From Bryum argenteum (Eukaryota > Streptophyta > Bryopsida > Bryales > Bryaceae): a stretch of 64,000 nucleotides of DNA. The notes under the pieces were generated by a model. The model worked only from the letters and a program-made list of their open reading frames with translations. It had not been told where the DNA came from and did not search any database. Numbering within the stretch: the first letter of the stretch is position 1; every line of letters starts with the position of its first letter. Location of the stretch: positions 11,853,601 through 11,917,600 of the forward strand of contig CM073322.1 in assembly GCA_037043015.1 (NCBI GenBank), written 5' to 3'. Below are positions 23,988 through 35,440 of the stretch, one piece after another. The translations under genes were made by a program, and so were the position numbers.

Positions 23988-24182
23988 AAATAAGCCACGT
24001 AGCAAATATCATTGACTTAAGGTATTACATAGAAAGTGTCTGATTATTCTGCAGAAATAGCAGCGATAAGCTTAGTAAATAATGTGATGAATATTCATTT
24101 CAAAAAGAAATCTTGGTTGGCTTGAATTTCAATCATCTTCTTGGCTTGAATTTTAATCATCTTCTTGCTAATGGAATCTTTC

Positions 24183-25245
24183 CTAACTTGCGCTCGCCCA
24201 CCTTCCTTGCCTTGCTTGTGCTCGCCCGCCTTTCTTCCCTCGCTTGCCTTTCTTCCTCACCTTTCTTCCCTCGCTCTCCTTTCTTCCTCGCTCCTTGCGC
24301 TCCTCGTGCTCCTTGCGCTCATCGTGCTCTTTGCTCCTCTCGCTTCTCTCTCTCTTCGCTCTCCTCCTCGCTCTCCACGGCGCTCCTTGCTTTCCTCACC
24401 TTCCTTGTACTCCTCGCCCTTCTGACGCTCCTTGCTCTCCTCGCGCTCTCCGTTCCACGCGCTCTTAGGTCTTAGCGCTCCTGACCCTCCTCGCCCTTCT
24501 TACGCTCCACACGATCTTAGCTCCTAACGCTCCTTGCCCTAGTCGCGCTCCTTCCCCTAGTCGCGCTCCTTGCCCTAGCCGAGCTCCTCGCCCTAGTCGC
24601 GCTCCTTGCCCTCCTCGCTCTCCTTGCTATCCTCGCCCTCCTTACTATCCTCGCTCTCCTTGCTCTCCTCTCTCTCCTCTCTCTTCTCTCTCCTCTCTCT
24701 TCTCTCTCCTCTCTCTCCAAGCGCTCCACGCTCCACGGTCCACGGTCCACGCGCTCTTAGCTCCTCGCTCTCTCCGCTACACGCGCTTCTAGCTCCTCGC
24801 ACTCCTCCTTGCTTTTGACTCCTCCTCCCTCTTGCTTCCTCGCTCTTGTCACTCCTAGCTCCTCCTCCCTCCTCCTCCCTCCTACTCCTTCTCTTAGTCC
24901 CTCCTCACTCTTGTCGCTCCTAGCTCCTCCTCCCTCCTACTCCCCCTCGCTCCTACTCCTACTGCCGCTCCTCACTCCTTGCTCTCCTGCCACTCTTTGC
25001 GCTCTTTGCGCTCCTCGCTCCTCCTTGCTCCTGCTCCTCTCGGCGCTCCTTGCTCCTCACTCCTTGCTCCTTGCTCCTTGCTCCTCGCGCTTTGCTCCTT
25101 GCTCCTCGCGCTCCTTGCGCTCCTTGCTCCTCACGCTCCTTACTTCTTGCTCCTCGTGTTGTTTGCTCCTTACTCATCGCCCTCCTAGCTCCTCGCTCCT
25201 TACGCTCCTTGCTCCTCGCGCTCCTTGCTCCTCACGCTCCTCAAA
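24183..25245. repeat. CT-rich satellite array 2
   Basis: About 1 kb of the same type as array 1: CTCGCCC, then CTCTCTTCTCTCT, then GCTCCTTGCTCCTCGC units. All ORFs in it on either strand are Ser/Leu/Pro or Arg/Glu artefacts. Like array 1 it lies just upstream of a copy of the unidentified paralogous gene. Confidence 0.9.
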
Positions 25246-25670
25246 CTGTTTGTTGCCATCTTCAAATCCTTGCGCTAGTCGCAAATCGCGCCTTCTTAGC
25301 GCAACATTCCTTGCTCTTGCACGCCTATCCTTGTGCTTTTAACACATTAGATTGAGTCAGTGAGTTTTACCCTATCTTAGTTTGTGCTTTACGTCACTTT
25401 TGTTTGCGTTTCACCAAAAATTAGGCACTCCACGTCTCTAGTGGGGTCCACTCACCGTACCGAGTTCCACCGGGTCAAGCTTGCCTTCACTTTGCGTTAG
25501 CACCCTAGCTTGCCTAGCTTGCGCACCCTAAGTACATTAGTTCCTTTGCTCTACTACTTTAAAGGCCCTTGGACAACTAGATTTCAATGGTAGTAACATA
25601 GTTTAAAGGCAAAGGCTTTCTCTTTGATGCTTATTGCAATTTCCTCTTGATTAGGTTCTTGCTCGAGTAT

Positions 25671-25880
25671 TACAATGTTCAAGAAGGAGGGTTTGGTTCC
25701 TACAATGTTCAAGAAGGAGGGTTTGGTTCCTACAATGTTCAAGAAGAAGGGTTTGGTTCCTACAATGTTCAAGAAGGAGGGTTTGGTTCCTACAATGTTC
25801 AAGAAGGAGGGTTTGGTTCCTACAATGTTCAAGAAGGAGGGTTTGGTTCCTACAATGTTCAAGAAGGAGGGGTTGGTTCT
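25671..25880 (+). repeat. 30-bp minisatellite, seven units
   Basis: Seven head-to-tail copies of a unit that starts TACAATGTTCAAGAAGGAGG and continues GTTTGGTTCC, nearly identical except for single changes in units 3 and 7. As 30 is divisible by three, all frames stay open. The frame joined to paralogue B reads MFKKEGLVPT per unit. Confidence 0.97.
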
Positions 25881-26622
25881 AAAGAAGAGATTTAGTGTTC
25901 AAGTTGGCCTTGTGGATTTGATTGAGGTTTGATGCGTAAGTGATACTTTAAGCGACCTTGTTGCAAGCATTGAGGTATGCATTTCAAGTTTTCATTTATG
26001 TTGCATAATTTCATTGTAATGAATTGGACATTGTGATATTGAGAACATTATCATCTTCAAACAATGGGAGATATCATGTCTACATACTTCTATATGCTTT
26101 TCAATTTTCATCATGACATAACCGTTCCATAATGGACCTCAGTCAATTCAATTGAATGGTGACTTGTTGAAAGACATGACACTTTTGTGTGGGGGGTTGT
26201 AGAAAAACAGCCATGAGCAAGGCCTTCTTGTTGAACATTACAATATAAAGCACGTGGAGCTCCGTACCAAAGATGGCAGTGCGAAGCTCGGTACGCAAGA
26301 TGGTAGTGCGAAAGATGGCACGAAAGTTGACACTCCCACCAACCAGAGCCGCCCCCAGTATTTGAGTTTCAACATGGTGCTGGAAGATGTGGCGACATTG
26401 CTAGAGTGGAATGACAACAAGCATTTGGTAGCTATTCGTAGCAAGAAGGATGGGATTTCATTAGCGGTGGTGGAGGAGCCCGTAAGAAACAAGCAAGCGG
26501 AAGTTGTGGGAGTCGGGACTGGAGTGATGGTGGTGGGCATAGTGCCTACGGCAACCGAGGTTCAAATGCGCAAGCCAGATTCTACTTCCACTGACAAATC
26601 CCCACAAAAGCGCCTGAAATAA
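25675..26622 (+). pseudogene. Paralogue B: unidentified gene copy with in-frame stop
   Basis: The MFKKEGLVPT repeat frame runs directly into KKRFSVQVGLVDLIEV, which aligns with the TKAFTIQIG exon of paralogue A. It then meets a TGA (25930-25932) before CVSDTLSDLVASIE and a GTATGC donor at the position homologous to A's donor (exon end 25971). A downstream open segment, about 26212-26622, holds the second half (VELRTKDGSAK, SFNMVLEDVATLLEW) and extends about 60 residues past the point where A stops. The in-frame stop and a phase mismatch at the likely acceptor suggest a pseudogene; an alternative start after the repeat cannot be excluded. Confidence 0.45.
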
Positions 26623-27285
26623 AGGAGATGAAAGGAGAAAGAAGAAAATTGATGCTTCGCTGCCGGAGATGCCACACATGCCACACATTAGACTTGAGAG
26701 TGGGAAACACTCGTACTAAACCATGGTAGTATCGTTGGTTGTAACACTATATAGACTTTTGAAAGTAGTGGAGACAATGGTTTGGTCATTATTTTGCACT
26801 AGTTAAAACAAAAGGGATACTTCGACACCTCAATTTCACTCTCAATTTTTGCAACATGATCGACAATGGACGTATTTTAGAGGAAGGTGTGGTCCACCTC
26901 CTCAAACTCTCGAAGTGCACACTTTCAATACATCTCAAGAATTGACCAACGATGAGAACCTCCGACGGGTTGCTGCACCCAAGTTTCAGTTAATGCACGC
27001 TCTGAACACAAACTTGAGAACCAATGCGCACTACTAACTCAAGTCTCGATAGAAGAACTTATACCTAAACCCGAGTTTCACACTATATCGCGCTCTCTTC
27101 ACTCACATTTCAGACTTCGAAGAGATACACTTTTTTGCCATACTCCACTAATTCTACACGGCCTTTGGAATCATTGCACACTCTCAAGCTTCAGACTTGT
27201 TCCACAGAGCTCCGTTCTTGCTCTAAGCGCAAATTTTGGTTTAGAGATATGACACTAAGTCTTTGGAATCATTACCCACGATCGC
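26623..27285. other. Intergenic, no gene seen
   Basis: No supported coding region or repeat. Confidence 0.5.
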
Positions 27286-27289
27286 TTAA

Positions 27290-27660
27290 TCCTTAAACGC
27301 CCATGGGGTCTAAAACGGGCAGCCCAAAATTGGATCACAACATCTTTTGGACTTGGGCATCATGAATAGTGCACTTTTTGAACTTAGGCATCATGGGCAT
27401 CATGAGTGCACCAATCAATGATGAGCTTGCAACCTCCTACGAGGTTATGTACAACCCCAACCTACCTACCACAATCCTTTCAAAGCACAAAATCATTCAT
27501 ACAAATTGTGATTTGAATTGTGAAATTTCACTTTATGAATGCATCAGGAGAAGGTGACCAGTTTGACATCAAAATATAAGTGAAATGTTGAGTAGAGTGA
27601 GAGCTACAGGGAAGATTCTGCTGGAATCATGCCCCTCAGGCTTGCTTGGGCGTTTAAGGG
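27290..27660. mobile_element. TTAA-flanked MITE, family Y (copy Y2, 371 bp)
   Basis: TTAA at 27286-27289 and 27661-27664. Opposite orientation to Y1. Left end TCCTTAAACGCCCATGG (first C changed to T), right end the inverse of CCCTTAAACGCCCAAGC. It carries a short internal duplication (GGGCATCATGAGTGCACC region) that explains the extra 9 bases. Confidence 0.9.
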
Positions 27661-27664
27661 TTAA

Positions 27665-28832
27665 AGTCAATATACCGAGTCTGCTACATACAGGGTGCAA
27701 TTGGGTACATACCGGTCCTCAAGTTCGAGGTCCTCCCAAACTTGCACGTATCTCCATGAAGTGCCCAATGAGCTCGAGTATAATTTTTCTTTCTTTCCAT
27801 TTTCTCTTTACGAACTTCTTACAACTTCTTTTGAGCCGCATTTAGTCTTTTCCAAGCTTCTAAATCATTCCAGTCATACTTGAGCAACGCCTCAACATCC
27901 TGAACATCAATCAACTAAGCCTTGTACGTATCACTCCCAGCCTTGTTAGGTTGCCGAGTGATTCTGGTGTTCTCTTTCGTATAAGCCTCTAAAGCTTTAA
28001 TTACCTTTTCAGATATCGACTCAAACTCATGATACAAAACCGTTGTATTCCATGCCTAGGGTTTAGCCAATATGCATAAGATAGTTTGTTGTCAATATCT
28101 AGATTTGTCGTCCATTTGCTTGTGTTGGGGAAGTGGACTGCTAGTATTTCCACGTTATTTGCTTGGTCGTAATCGTATAAGTATATTTGAAGACATTTAA
28201 CTAGGCCTTCGTCTCGTCGTTTATAACTACTACTTTAGTCGGAACAATCGCAGATTGTTGGATATGGTGAGGAACTGTAATTGAAGTCGACTCGCTTTGT
28301 TTGTCAATGTCAATTTTCACTTGTATCCTCAATTTGGTTAAATTGGTCATATTTTGCAAATATGACACTTTTAGGGGGTTAGAATTCAGTAAAAAAGAAG
28401 GGGTTAGAATTTAGTAAAAAGAGGGGTTAGAATCTAGTAAAAAGAGGGGTTAGAATTTAGTAAAAAAAAGGGGTTAGAATTCAGTAAAAAGAGAGGGTGC
28501 TACAACATGGGTATGACATCTTAGGTTCAAATTCCTCACCTATTGTGAGATCATAATGTTCAAAGTTGGAAAACAAGTTTCTTTCCCTAGTTGTAATATG
28601 GGTTTGAAGTGTTACATTAGCCAACATAACCATATTTCAAGGATAAATTTGAATTGAGTTCAGAATTTTTGTTCAGAAGCGAGTTAGGAATACCTCTATA
28701 TAATTTTTACCCTTATCAGACCCTACGCCACCTTGTAGGAGAAGCTTCTAGGTCCCGCATAGTGAGGCATCATGGATGAGGAAGTGTTTAAGAATGCCAT
28801 TGTTAAACTTCCATTTGCGACAATCCACTGGA
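27665..28832. other. Intergenic with a short tandem array
   Basis: No gene recognised. Holds the tandem repeat at 28373-28496. Confidence 0.5.
28373..28496. repeat. Tandem repeat of about 24 bp, five units
   Basis: Units of the form GGGGTTAGAATTTAGTAAAA plus AGA, five copies with single-base differences and variable A-run length. Confidence 0.9.
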
Positions 28833-28836
28833 TTAA

Positions 28837-29188
28837 CCCTTAAACGCCCAAGCAAGCCCGAGGGGCATGATTCCAACAGAATCTTCCCTGTAGCTCTCAC
28901 TGTACTCAACATTTCACTCATATTTTGATGTCAAACTGGTCACCTTCTTCTGATGCATTCAAAAAGTGAAATTTCACAATTCAAATCACAATTTGTATGA
29001 ATGATTTTGTGCTTTGAAAGGATTGTGGTAGGTAGGTTGGGGTGGTACATAACCTTGTAGGAGGTTGCAAGCTCATCATTGATTGGTGCATTCATGATGC
29101 CCTTGTTCAAAAAGTGCACTATTCATGATGCCCAAGTCCAAAAGATGCTGTGATCCAACTTTGGGCTGCCCGTTTCAGACCCCATGGC
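28837..29188. mobile_element. TTAA-type MITE, family Y (copy Y3, right end lost)
   Basis: TTAA at 28833-28836 and a good left end CCCTTAAACGCCCAAGC. The body follows Y1 to CAGACCCCATGG, but the final GCGTTTAAGGG and right TTAA are absent; the sequence continues CCACTGGCTAACTGG. Terminal deletion or replacement. Confidence 0.85.
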
Positions 29189-29189
29189 C

Positions 29190-30708
29190 ACTGGCTAACT
29201 GGAAAGAGTATGGTATACACCTATCCCCTTCAAGAAGGAACACAATATTGCTTCCGTGCTTGCCCAAAAACGTTTTGTGACCCGTTGTCCTAAAGGCCAC
29301 GGAACAATCCTCCACAAAGGTCGGTTTTCGTTGCAATGGGAATACTGCTGAGAACGCAAGAACGCAACGATGTTGTTTCATTTAGGAGTCCCAATGTCAT
29401 ACATTTCGAGGGTGGCCATGGTCTCCGGCATTGTTCTAAGAAGTGGGGCAATCATCATTATATTTGATTTTTGACCAATTAATATGTTTACTGATTGTGG
29501 AATCACCACATCCAAGGAGTGGAGGAATATTATCATTGGCAAAGAGCGATTTTTTCAAGTGAGGATTCAATCATGTGGCGCAATTTCAGTATGTCCGGTT
29601 TACATCGTCCATTGGTTTCAGGGCCTTGTAAATAGCGCTGTGGGCGGTGAAGATGGCTTGGTGTGTATTGCAACAATCACATGAGTAGCAGATTAAGGTA
29701 ACCAGCACAACACATGGCTGTGTTTTGACAGGAGAATTTTGACAATCACAATATGGGGCAATCCGGAACTACATAAGGTCCTGTACCTCGATATCAAATT
29801 TATGAAGTGTAAAAATTTGTAAAGAAACTGTTTTACCCTAAGATTCCAAACTCTGTTCGAACAGACACTGGAATTCGTATTTACAAACGTACGATATATT
29901 GTTAAATAGGGCGCATCATGAAACGTATAAGCTTGAATGGTGTAGATTAGATATGTATTCTCAACAATTATTTATTCTACAGAACTCTTCAGGTGCTTCG
30001 AAGTTTTCCAACAGTCTGCGGTTTCCGAGTACTCATTTTACTCTCGTGATAATCATTTCTCTCCTCATACTCAGAGGTCTGACCTCACCTGCTTGGATGG
30101 TTAGATACACTTCCGCTACTTCGGATTTCATACTACAGTTTTCGGAACGATATATTGTAGACAAAGTGTACTTATTAGCGATGCTTCTGATAAATACTTC
30201 TACACACTCCATATGGTCAATCCGGTAGTTCCATTCTCTTCCACCCTTCCTGATACGGAAGGTATTGTTATTAAGAAATGCCTGCTTTATCAATAGGAGT
30301 TTAATTGACAGCTGATCATTCCAGTGCAGACGACACGTCACATGACTATGAAAGCAGATACAGTATTCCATTTGTATGAGTCTACAAACGATATTAAACG
30401 TCGTTGTCGTTGTTAGCACAATACAAGATCATGCCAGATGCAGAATCCTCTTGGTTGCGTCTCATGTCAAGTATGCTTCAACCTGCTATCGACAGGAAAA
30501 CCTCTACGTCTGCAGATTGACGTCTACCTATGCCTAACAAAAAATCTCGTACCTGTATATGTACCGTAATTATGTACCTTCATGGAACCTACAGCTTCTT
30601 CAAAATCTAACGCTGATCGCATACATCCGTCCAGCCTTCCTCCAGGTATAAACACGGATTACACGAACAGGACCATCGTGGTGCTTGTGCGACAAGCTAC
30701 CGACGAAT
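29190..30708. other. No supported gene
   Basis: Several short frames (for example 29484-29684 plus, 30033-30419 minus) show no recognisable domain, codon pattern or splice support. The part next to the ferritin stop should contain its 3' untranslated region. Confidence 0.5.
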
Positions 30709-32254
30709 TTACTTCTGCAGTTCCAAATCGAAATGGTACACACCTGCATTTTCAAAGACGATGACAAAGATCAGAGAAATTTGTCGAACAATGTAAGGGC
30801 GTTTACATAAGAACATATTCACGCTGTATTCTTACCGTGACCCTTGCCAACTCTCCTCAGCTGCGCTACGTATCCTGAAATCTTCTTGATGGCTTCCACC
30901 TGCTCTGCCAGAAATTCTCGCTCGATGAAATCGCTCATTTCAGGGTCATTGTTGTCGCAAGCAATCTATAAAAGTGAGCACACGAACGTCAGAGAAGATC
31001 GGCATCGACAAAGCACAAACATCACAAAATAAGGTCTCATCAACATTCATATCAGACAGTGAAGATCGATTCAATGTCGAAGGAGTTGCAGATTGCCGTC
31101 TCACCTGATGAAGTGTCAGCAGCTTCTCATTGACAAGTTTCTCAAGGCTAAGAGCAAGTTCCATGGCTGAGAGAAGACAGAGAACCCAACTATGAGTGGC
31201 CACGCACGAGGATAATCCCAACCCATATCAGATATTGGATGCAGAAAAATGTGGAAAAATCTCCAAATTTCAGGAGGAACTTACAATAGAGAGCGTCGCC
31301 CTTCTCAGCATGCTCGTAGTCCATGAGTGGCGAAGTGATGGTCATCAGCTTCACTTTTCCACCACGTGAGTTCTGGTCCAACATCAACGATAGTCAGGAG
31401 CAGGCAGCTGACCACAACTCAGCCAGTATCGTACAAACTGGATGCAAGCGATGAATAGTCTACAATCGGTCAAATAGCGAGACTCTCAAAGCGATCACCA
31501 TTGCAGTAGTACCTGATACTTCATAAGTTTCTCGGCATGTTCACGTTCTTCCTCACTGTTTTCCTTGAAGAATCTGTGATCAGGCCCACATCACATAAAT
31601 CACGTGCGTCACAAAGAGGAAACTCGGAATGATGTATCACATGTGAAATGTCATGTGGTATCCGTCTTGTGAAGAGTTGCTACTCACTTGGCAAATCCTG
31701 GAAGTGCGACATTGTCACGATCGAAATAGGCGAATAAAGAGTGGTAGAGGTATGACACGTTGTACTCCACACTGCATGCATGAAACGTGATAAGTCAGTA
31801 AAGACCTCGACGAGCTAAAAGTAAGTCAAGAGAAAGATTTACTCAAGAGAGACGGACACCAACAGATGCCAGAAAATGATGATAGCCCTACACAATCCAT
31901 CAAGAGACTGACAAAAGGTTGCGGACATCCGTACTTGATTTGGTCATTGATCGCAGCCTCGCAAGATGGAGAAAATCGTTGACGAGCCAGAGACTCCGAG
32001 TACGAAGTCGGGACTTGGACAAGCTGGCTCTGAACTTCAGTAAACGGCTCGAACACGATACCTGTCTCCGTACGATTCGCGAATCCAACATTAGCGTTCT
32101 CACTTTCTCCGGCAGCTCGCACGGCCAAGGACCGCTTCGGCTGCGACTTCCATGAAGACACACTCACACATGGCGTCTTGAAGGTGCTCCCGCCGATGGG
32201 AGATGACAATGCATGCAAAGCTCCTGGAGCTGCGGCTGTCGCTGCTTGCGCCAT
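30709..32254 (-). CDS. FER: Ferritin, plastid-type (7 coding exons, 259 aa)
   Basis: Exons: 31935-32254, 31688-31771, 31513-31573, 31285-31372, 31105-31166, 30836-30965, 30709-30743. All introns are GT-AG and the phases join to a 259-residue protein, the usual length for plant ferritin. Residues 1-45 are Ala/Ser-rich and basic ([14 protein letters not shown]), as expected of a plastid transit peptide; an extension peptide follows. The ferritin four-helix domain has every H-type ferroxidase ligand: Glu109, Tyr116, Glu143, Glu144, His147, Glu193, Gln227. It oxidises Fe(II) and stores it in a 24-subunit shell. A non-coding first exon is likely: a good acceptor (CTGCAG at 32267) and donor (AAG|GTATGC at 32765) would make a 499-bp 5' UTR intron. 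No classical iron-dependent regulatory box was found. The giant MULE begins 1.1 kb upstream of the start codon. Confidence 0.96.
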
Positions 32255-33377
32255 TACGAAAAGCTTCTGCAGTCAAGATATCCTACACAAACCAAACCAG
32301 TCATCGACAAATGTCAATTCCAAAACTGAAACATAAAACTCAAAGCAAGAACATGACTCCAATCTCGCGTCACACCGCCTACACACAACCGAGCTACAAT
32401 AATCTAACAACGACAAAGCACCAAATCCGACTTCCAAACCTCGCACGAGCAAAAAAAATTCACCTCCAGATGCACACAACAGCAACTGCTACACCAGCCA
32501 ATATGATCTCCCTAAATCATCGCTTACTTGATTATTTATATTCAAACATCCTGATTCATCAATGATTTCTACTCTTTCTAAGCGTCCACACACTTTCTTG
32601 TTACTAAACGCTGCCAAGAACGCGCAACTATCATTTCTATTACCTCCAAAGAGAAGTCTACCGCTCGCACAATAGACCTCACCTCGAAGACAAATACTGA
32701 GAATCAATCACGAATTTCGAGTGAAAAGGAGTGGAGCAGCAGAGACGGTTAGAGAATGCGCATACCTTTGCTGGAATGAGCACCACCAGAAATTTGCGAG
32801 CGATATAAATGGCCTTCGCGAGCCAAATTTCGTATCAAAAAGCAGAGGCGCGAGGAGCAGCACTAGGGCACGTGCTCGACACAAGCAATCGAGAGGATGT
32901 GGCAGCAAAGGGAGGTGAAACGGATGGAGCTCGATGCACAACTGCGAGCTATGGTGGAACAGAGAGATGGGGGAAGAGAAGCTCAAGGTCCTCTCATATA
33001 CCCTTAAAGCTCTATAAATACGTATTCGTATTTTCGAGTAGTATACGGTCATACGGAAGTATGCGGGTTGATTTTACTGCTTAATGTTTTTCATTCGTTG
33101 GTGGGGGCTTTTCATCCATGAGTAGGATCGGCGAGGATTGTACATTCAGCCCTAGCCGCCGCCTTGGCTGCCCTAATTTGTACATGTGCATGATGGTGGT
33201 GGGGTTTTTGTAATAATGTTGGCGCCCCTCTAGATGCTGATGGTATTTTTTTTTCAATTTTTTCCAATTTCATTTATTTTTCCATGAAAACACGTGAGTG
33301 AAAATGATTGTATTGTTGTAAAAATGGCCAATCCTTTGTTTTCGTGTTTGTCTTCCTAATCTAGCCATTCTTGCCCC
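32255..33377 (-). promoter_or_regulatory. Ferritin 5' UTR and promoter region
   Basis: Holds the probable 5' UTR intron (32267-32765). A G-box core, CACGTG, lies at 32869-32874. A TATA-like TATTTATA on the minus strand lies at about 33011-33020, but the same bases read TATAAATA on the plus strand, so direction is ambiguous. Upstream of this only about 370 bases remain before the MULE insertion. The assignment of transcription start is inference. Confidence 0.35.
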
Positions 33378-33386
33378 TTTAGTGAG
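33378..33386. repeat. 9-bp target site duplication, left
   Basis: TTTAGTGAG, identical to 48372-48380 on the other side of the giant MULE. Confidence 0.95.
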
Positions 33387-33697
33387 GGAGAAGGCTAAAT
33401 CCCCTGAGTGGGGGCAATTTATCGGTCTCTCCGCCCGGCCAGCGTTTCGCGGTTTAGTTACCGCCGCCACTTTCCGATTACCTCTCGGTAATCGGGACAC
33501 CCCCGCCCGAGACATCTGCGCCCGCAAAAAACGCCGCCCGCATGCCACGATGCGCCACCACGCCCCCCATGCCATCCACATCCCCATGCCATCCACGTGC
33601 TTATGTCACGATTGGAGGGGCTAGGTTTTAGATTCTCGTGTCACAATAATTCCTAAACCAATAAGATATTGGCGGTTTTAGGTTTAGATATATCACG
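33387..33697 (+). repeat. Left terminal inverted repeat of the giant MULE
   Basis: Pairs with 48060-48371. Shared blocks include GGAGAAGGCTAAATCCCC, CGCGGTTTAGTTACCGCCGC, ATGCCACGATGCGCCACCAC and AATAATTCCTAAACCAATAA. Differences cluster in the segment just inside the outer 45 bases. It contains TGTCACA-type motifs. Confidence 0.93.
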
Positions 33698-35440
33698 ATG
33701 CGATGTTTGTGACACACAATGCGCAGAATCCGGTTTTGGGCTCAATCGACTATTTCGAAATCGGGAATTGAGACAGAGATTCAAATTTGCTTCTCCCCAT
33801 CGCCGGTTACTAAAGAAGCCATAACTAATGACGTGACCTCGATTATGCGAAATCTAAATCACACGTAATTGAATCGAGTTTTGAGTGGTTTTGTGTGAAT
33901 CCAAGATTTTGATTATATTTTACGCCCATTGAAATGATGTGATTTGACAACTTGATTGCGATACTCTAATTTGACGTGGTGGGAGTAAGGATGTCACAAA
34001 CGGCCTTATTTTGTACCTTAATGGCATTGGAGGTGCATTTTAAATGCTTAGACGTGAGACGCAGACCTCGCGCGGTTAGACTCGCAGAGTGATTACGAAC
34101 GGAAGGAGGTTCGATTCGATAGTTTCTCAGTACCAGCTCCACCCATCACCGCATGTTCGAACTCGCTTGAACGACCTTGTCGCCGAGGTAACCTCCTCAC
34201 CTTCTCTCCTCCACGTTTTTGTAGTGGTTCTCAATAGCGAGGATTACACAATGTTCTCTTTCGTCTTTCAAAATGTATCTTCAACTTGTTTTTGGCCGTT
34301 AGCAAGAGTGTAGGATTGTAAGGCGACCGGAAGCCGGTGGTGGCGGTGGTGATAGACAAAATGACGAAATTAATGGCGTTTCAACATTCCGATATTCTCG
34401 CTTTCGAATGTGGATTTTGGTGAAGGAGGCGCGCATGGGGCGATAGACCCACGAGTATCAATTTTTTCCCGCCATTAATTTCGCAGTGTGATCGCTCGTG
34501 CATTCGTCCACAACGTCGGAGGGGCGGTTTAAGGTGCTGGCTCTCCATAGGGTTGCAGAAATCTCTCGTTTAGGGTTTAAACTCTCGTGAGGTTCGTACA
34601 TCTGCCATTTAGCCTCTCGAATAGTTGACAGAGCGTTGTTCTTACCGTATTTTTCATCTCATTACGTCTTCGCTATCAAGATTAGAATGTCACAGTGCTC
34701 CGGTAGTTTTGTACATATCTTGTAAGGAATAAGTGAGCGTGTCACGATATTCTTAGGTACATGGTTTGTATATATGATTGAGTGAGCGTCATGGCGGAGT
34801 TGTTAGTGAGTTCATCACCTGTTAGAGAAGTGATCAAATGTATGATACTTCATTAATCTTTGCCTTCTCGTATGATAAATAAAAATTCCAAGCTTCATGC
34901 AATCATTGTTGCGGTTCGTAGTTTGCCTTCGAATTTACGTCCCACGAAGAGCATCTGAGAAAGTCTTTGAGTTCTTGGTTTGATTCCTCTTCCGGATGCG
35001 CTAGGCGTTGATGCAACAAAGAAAGGTATGCGTGGTGGTGACAACTCAACAATTGACAAGCAAGGTGCCTTGCCTGCTGGTCTTGAATTTTGGTACTGCA
35101 TACCTTATTGCACAATCCTGGCAACCATTCTTTGTGTTCATCATTTCTGATGATATTCTAACGTTTCTGAGATTAAGTTGAATTTGCATTCAACCCTTTT
35201 CACCCATTACTAGAGTTGGTATGCTCTCTGTTGTTGTAGGCTTCGGAAGGTGGATGTGAAGACATTTGCGAAACTTGCGGACCGAACTCTCCAACCTGCT
35301 ACTGGATCACTTAGGTAGTGGGTGACAATTATCGTTTGTGCCACTTGTATGATTTTGTTTCAGTACCACTAATACCATCACAATGTTGTTTCATCCCCTT
35401 CTTAGTCCGTATTTCATGCTTAGCTACTGATTTGTGAAAA
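33698..35440. other. Non-coding subterminal part of the MULE
   Basis: No domain-bearing frame. Contains several TGTGACA/TGTCACA motifs (about 33708, 33992, 34687) and presumably the promoter of the plus-strand gene. Confidence 0.5.

Noticed and set aside
21612..25245. Many Leu/Ser/Pro- and Arg/Glu-rich ORFs on both strands
   Set aside because: They come from CT-rich satellite units that lack stop codons; no domain, start context or splice support.
25671..25880. Regular 30-bp repeat as a CRISPR-like array
   Set aside because: Units are contiguous with no unique spacers, and the genome is eukaryotic; it is a minisatellite.
34040..34130. tRNA gene suggested by GGTTCGATTCG
   Set aside because: No A-box at the right distance and no acceptor stem pairing.
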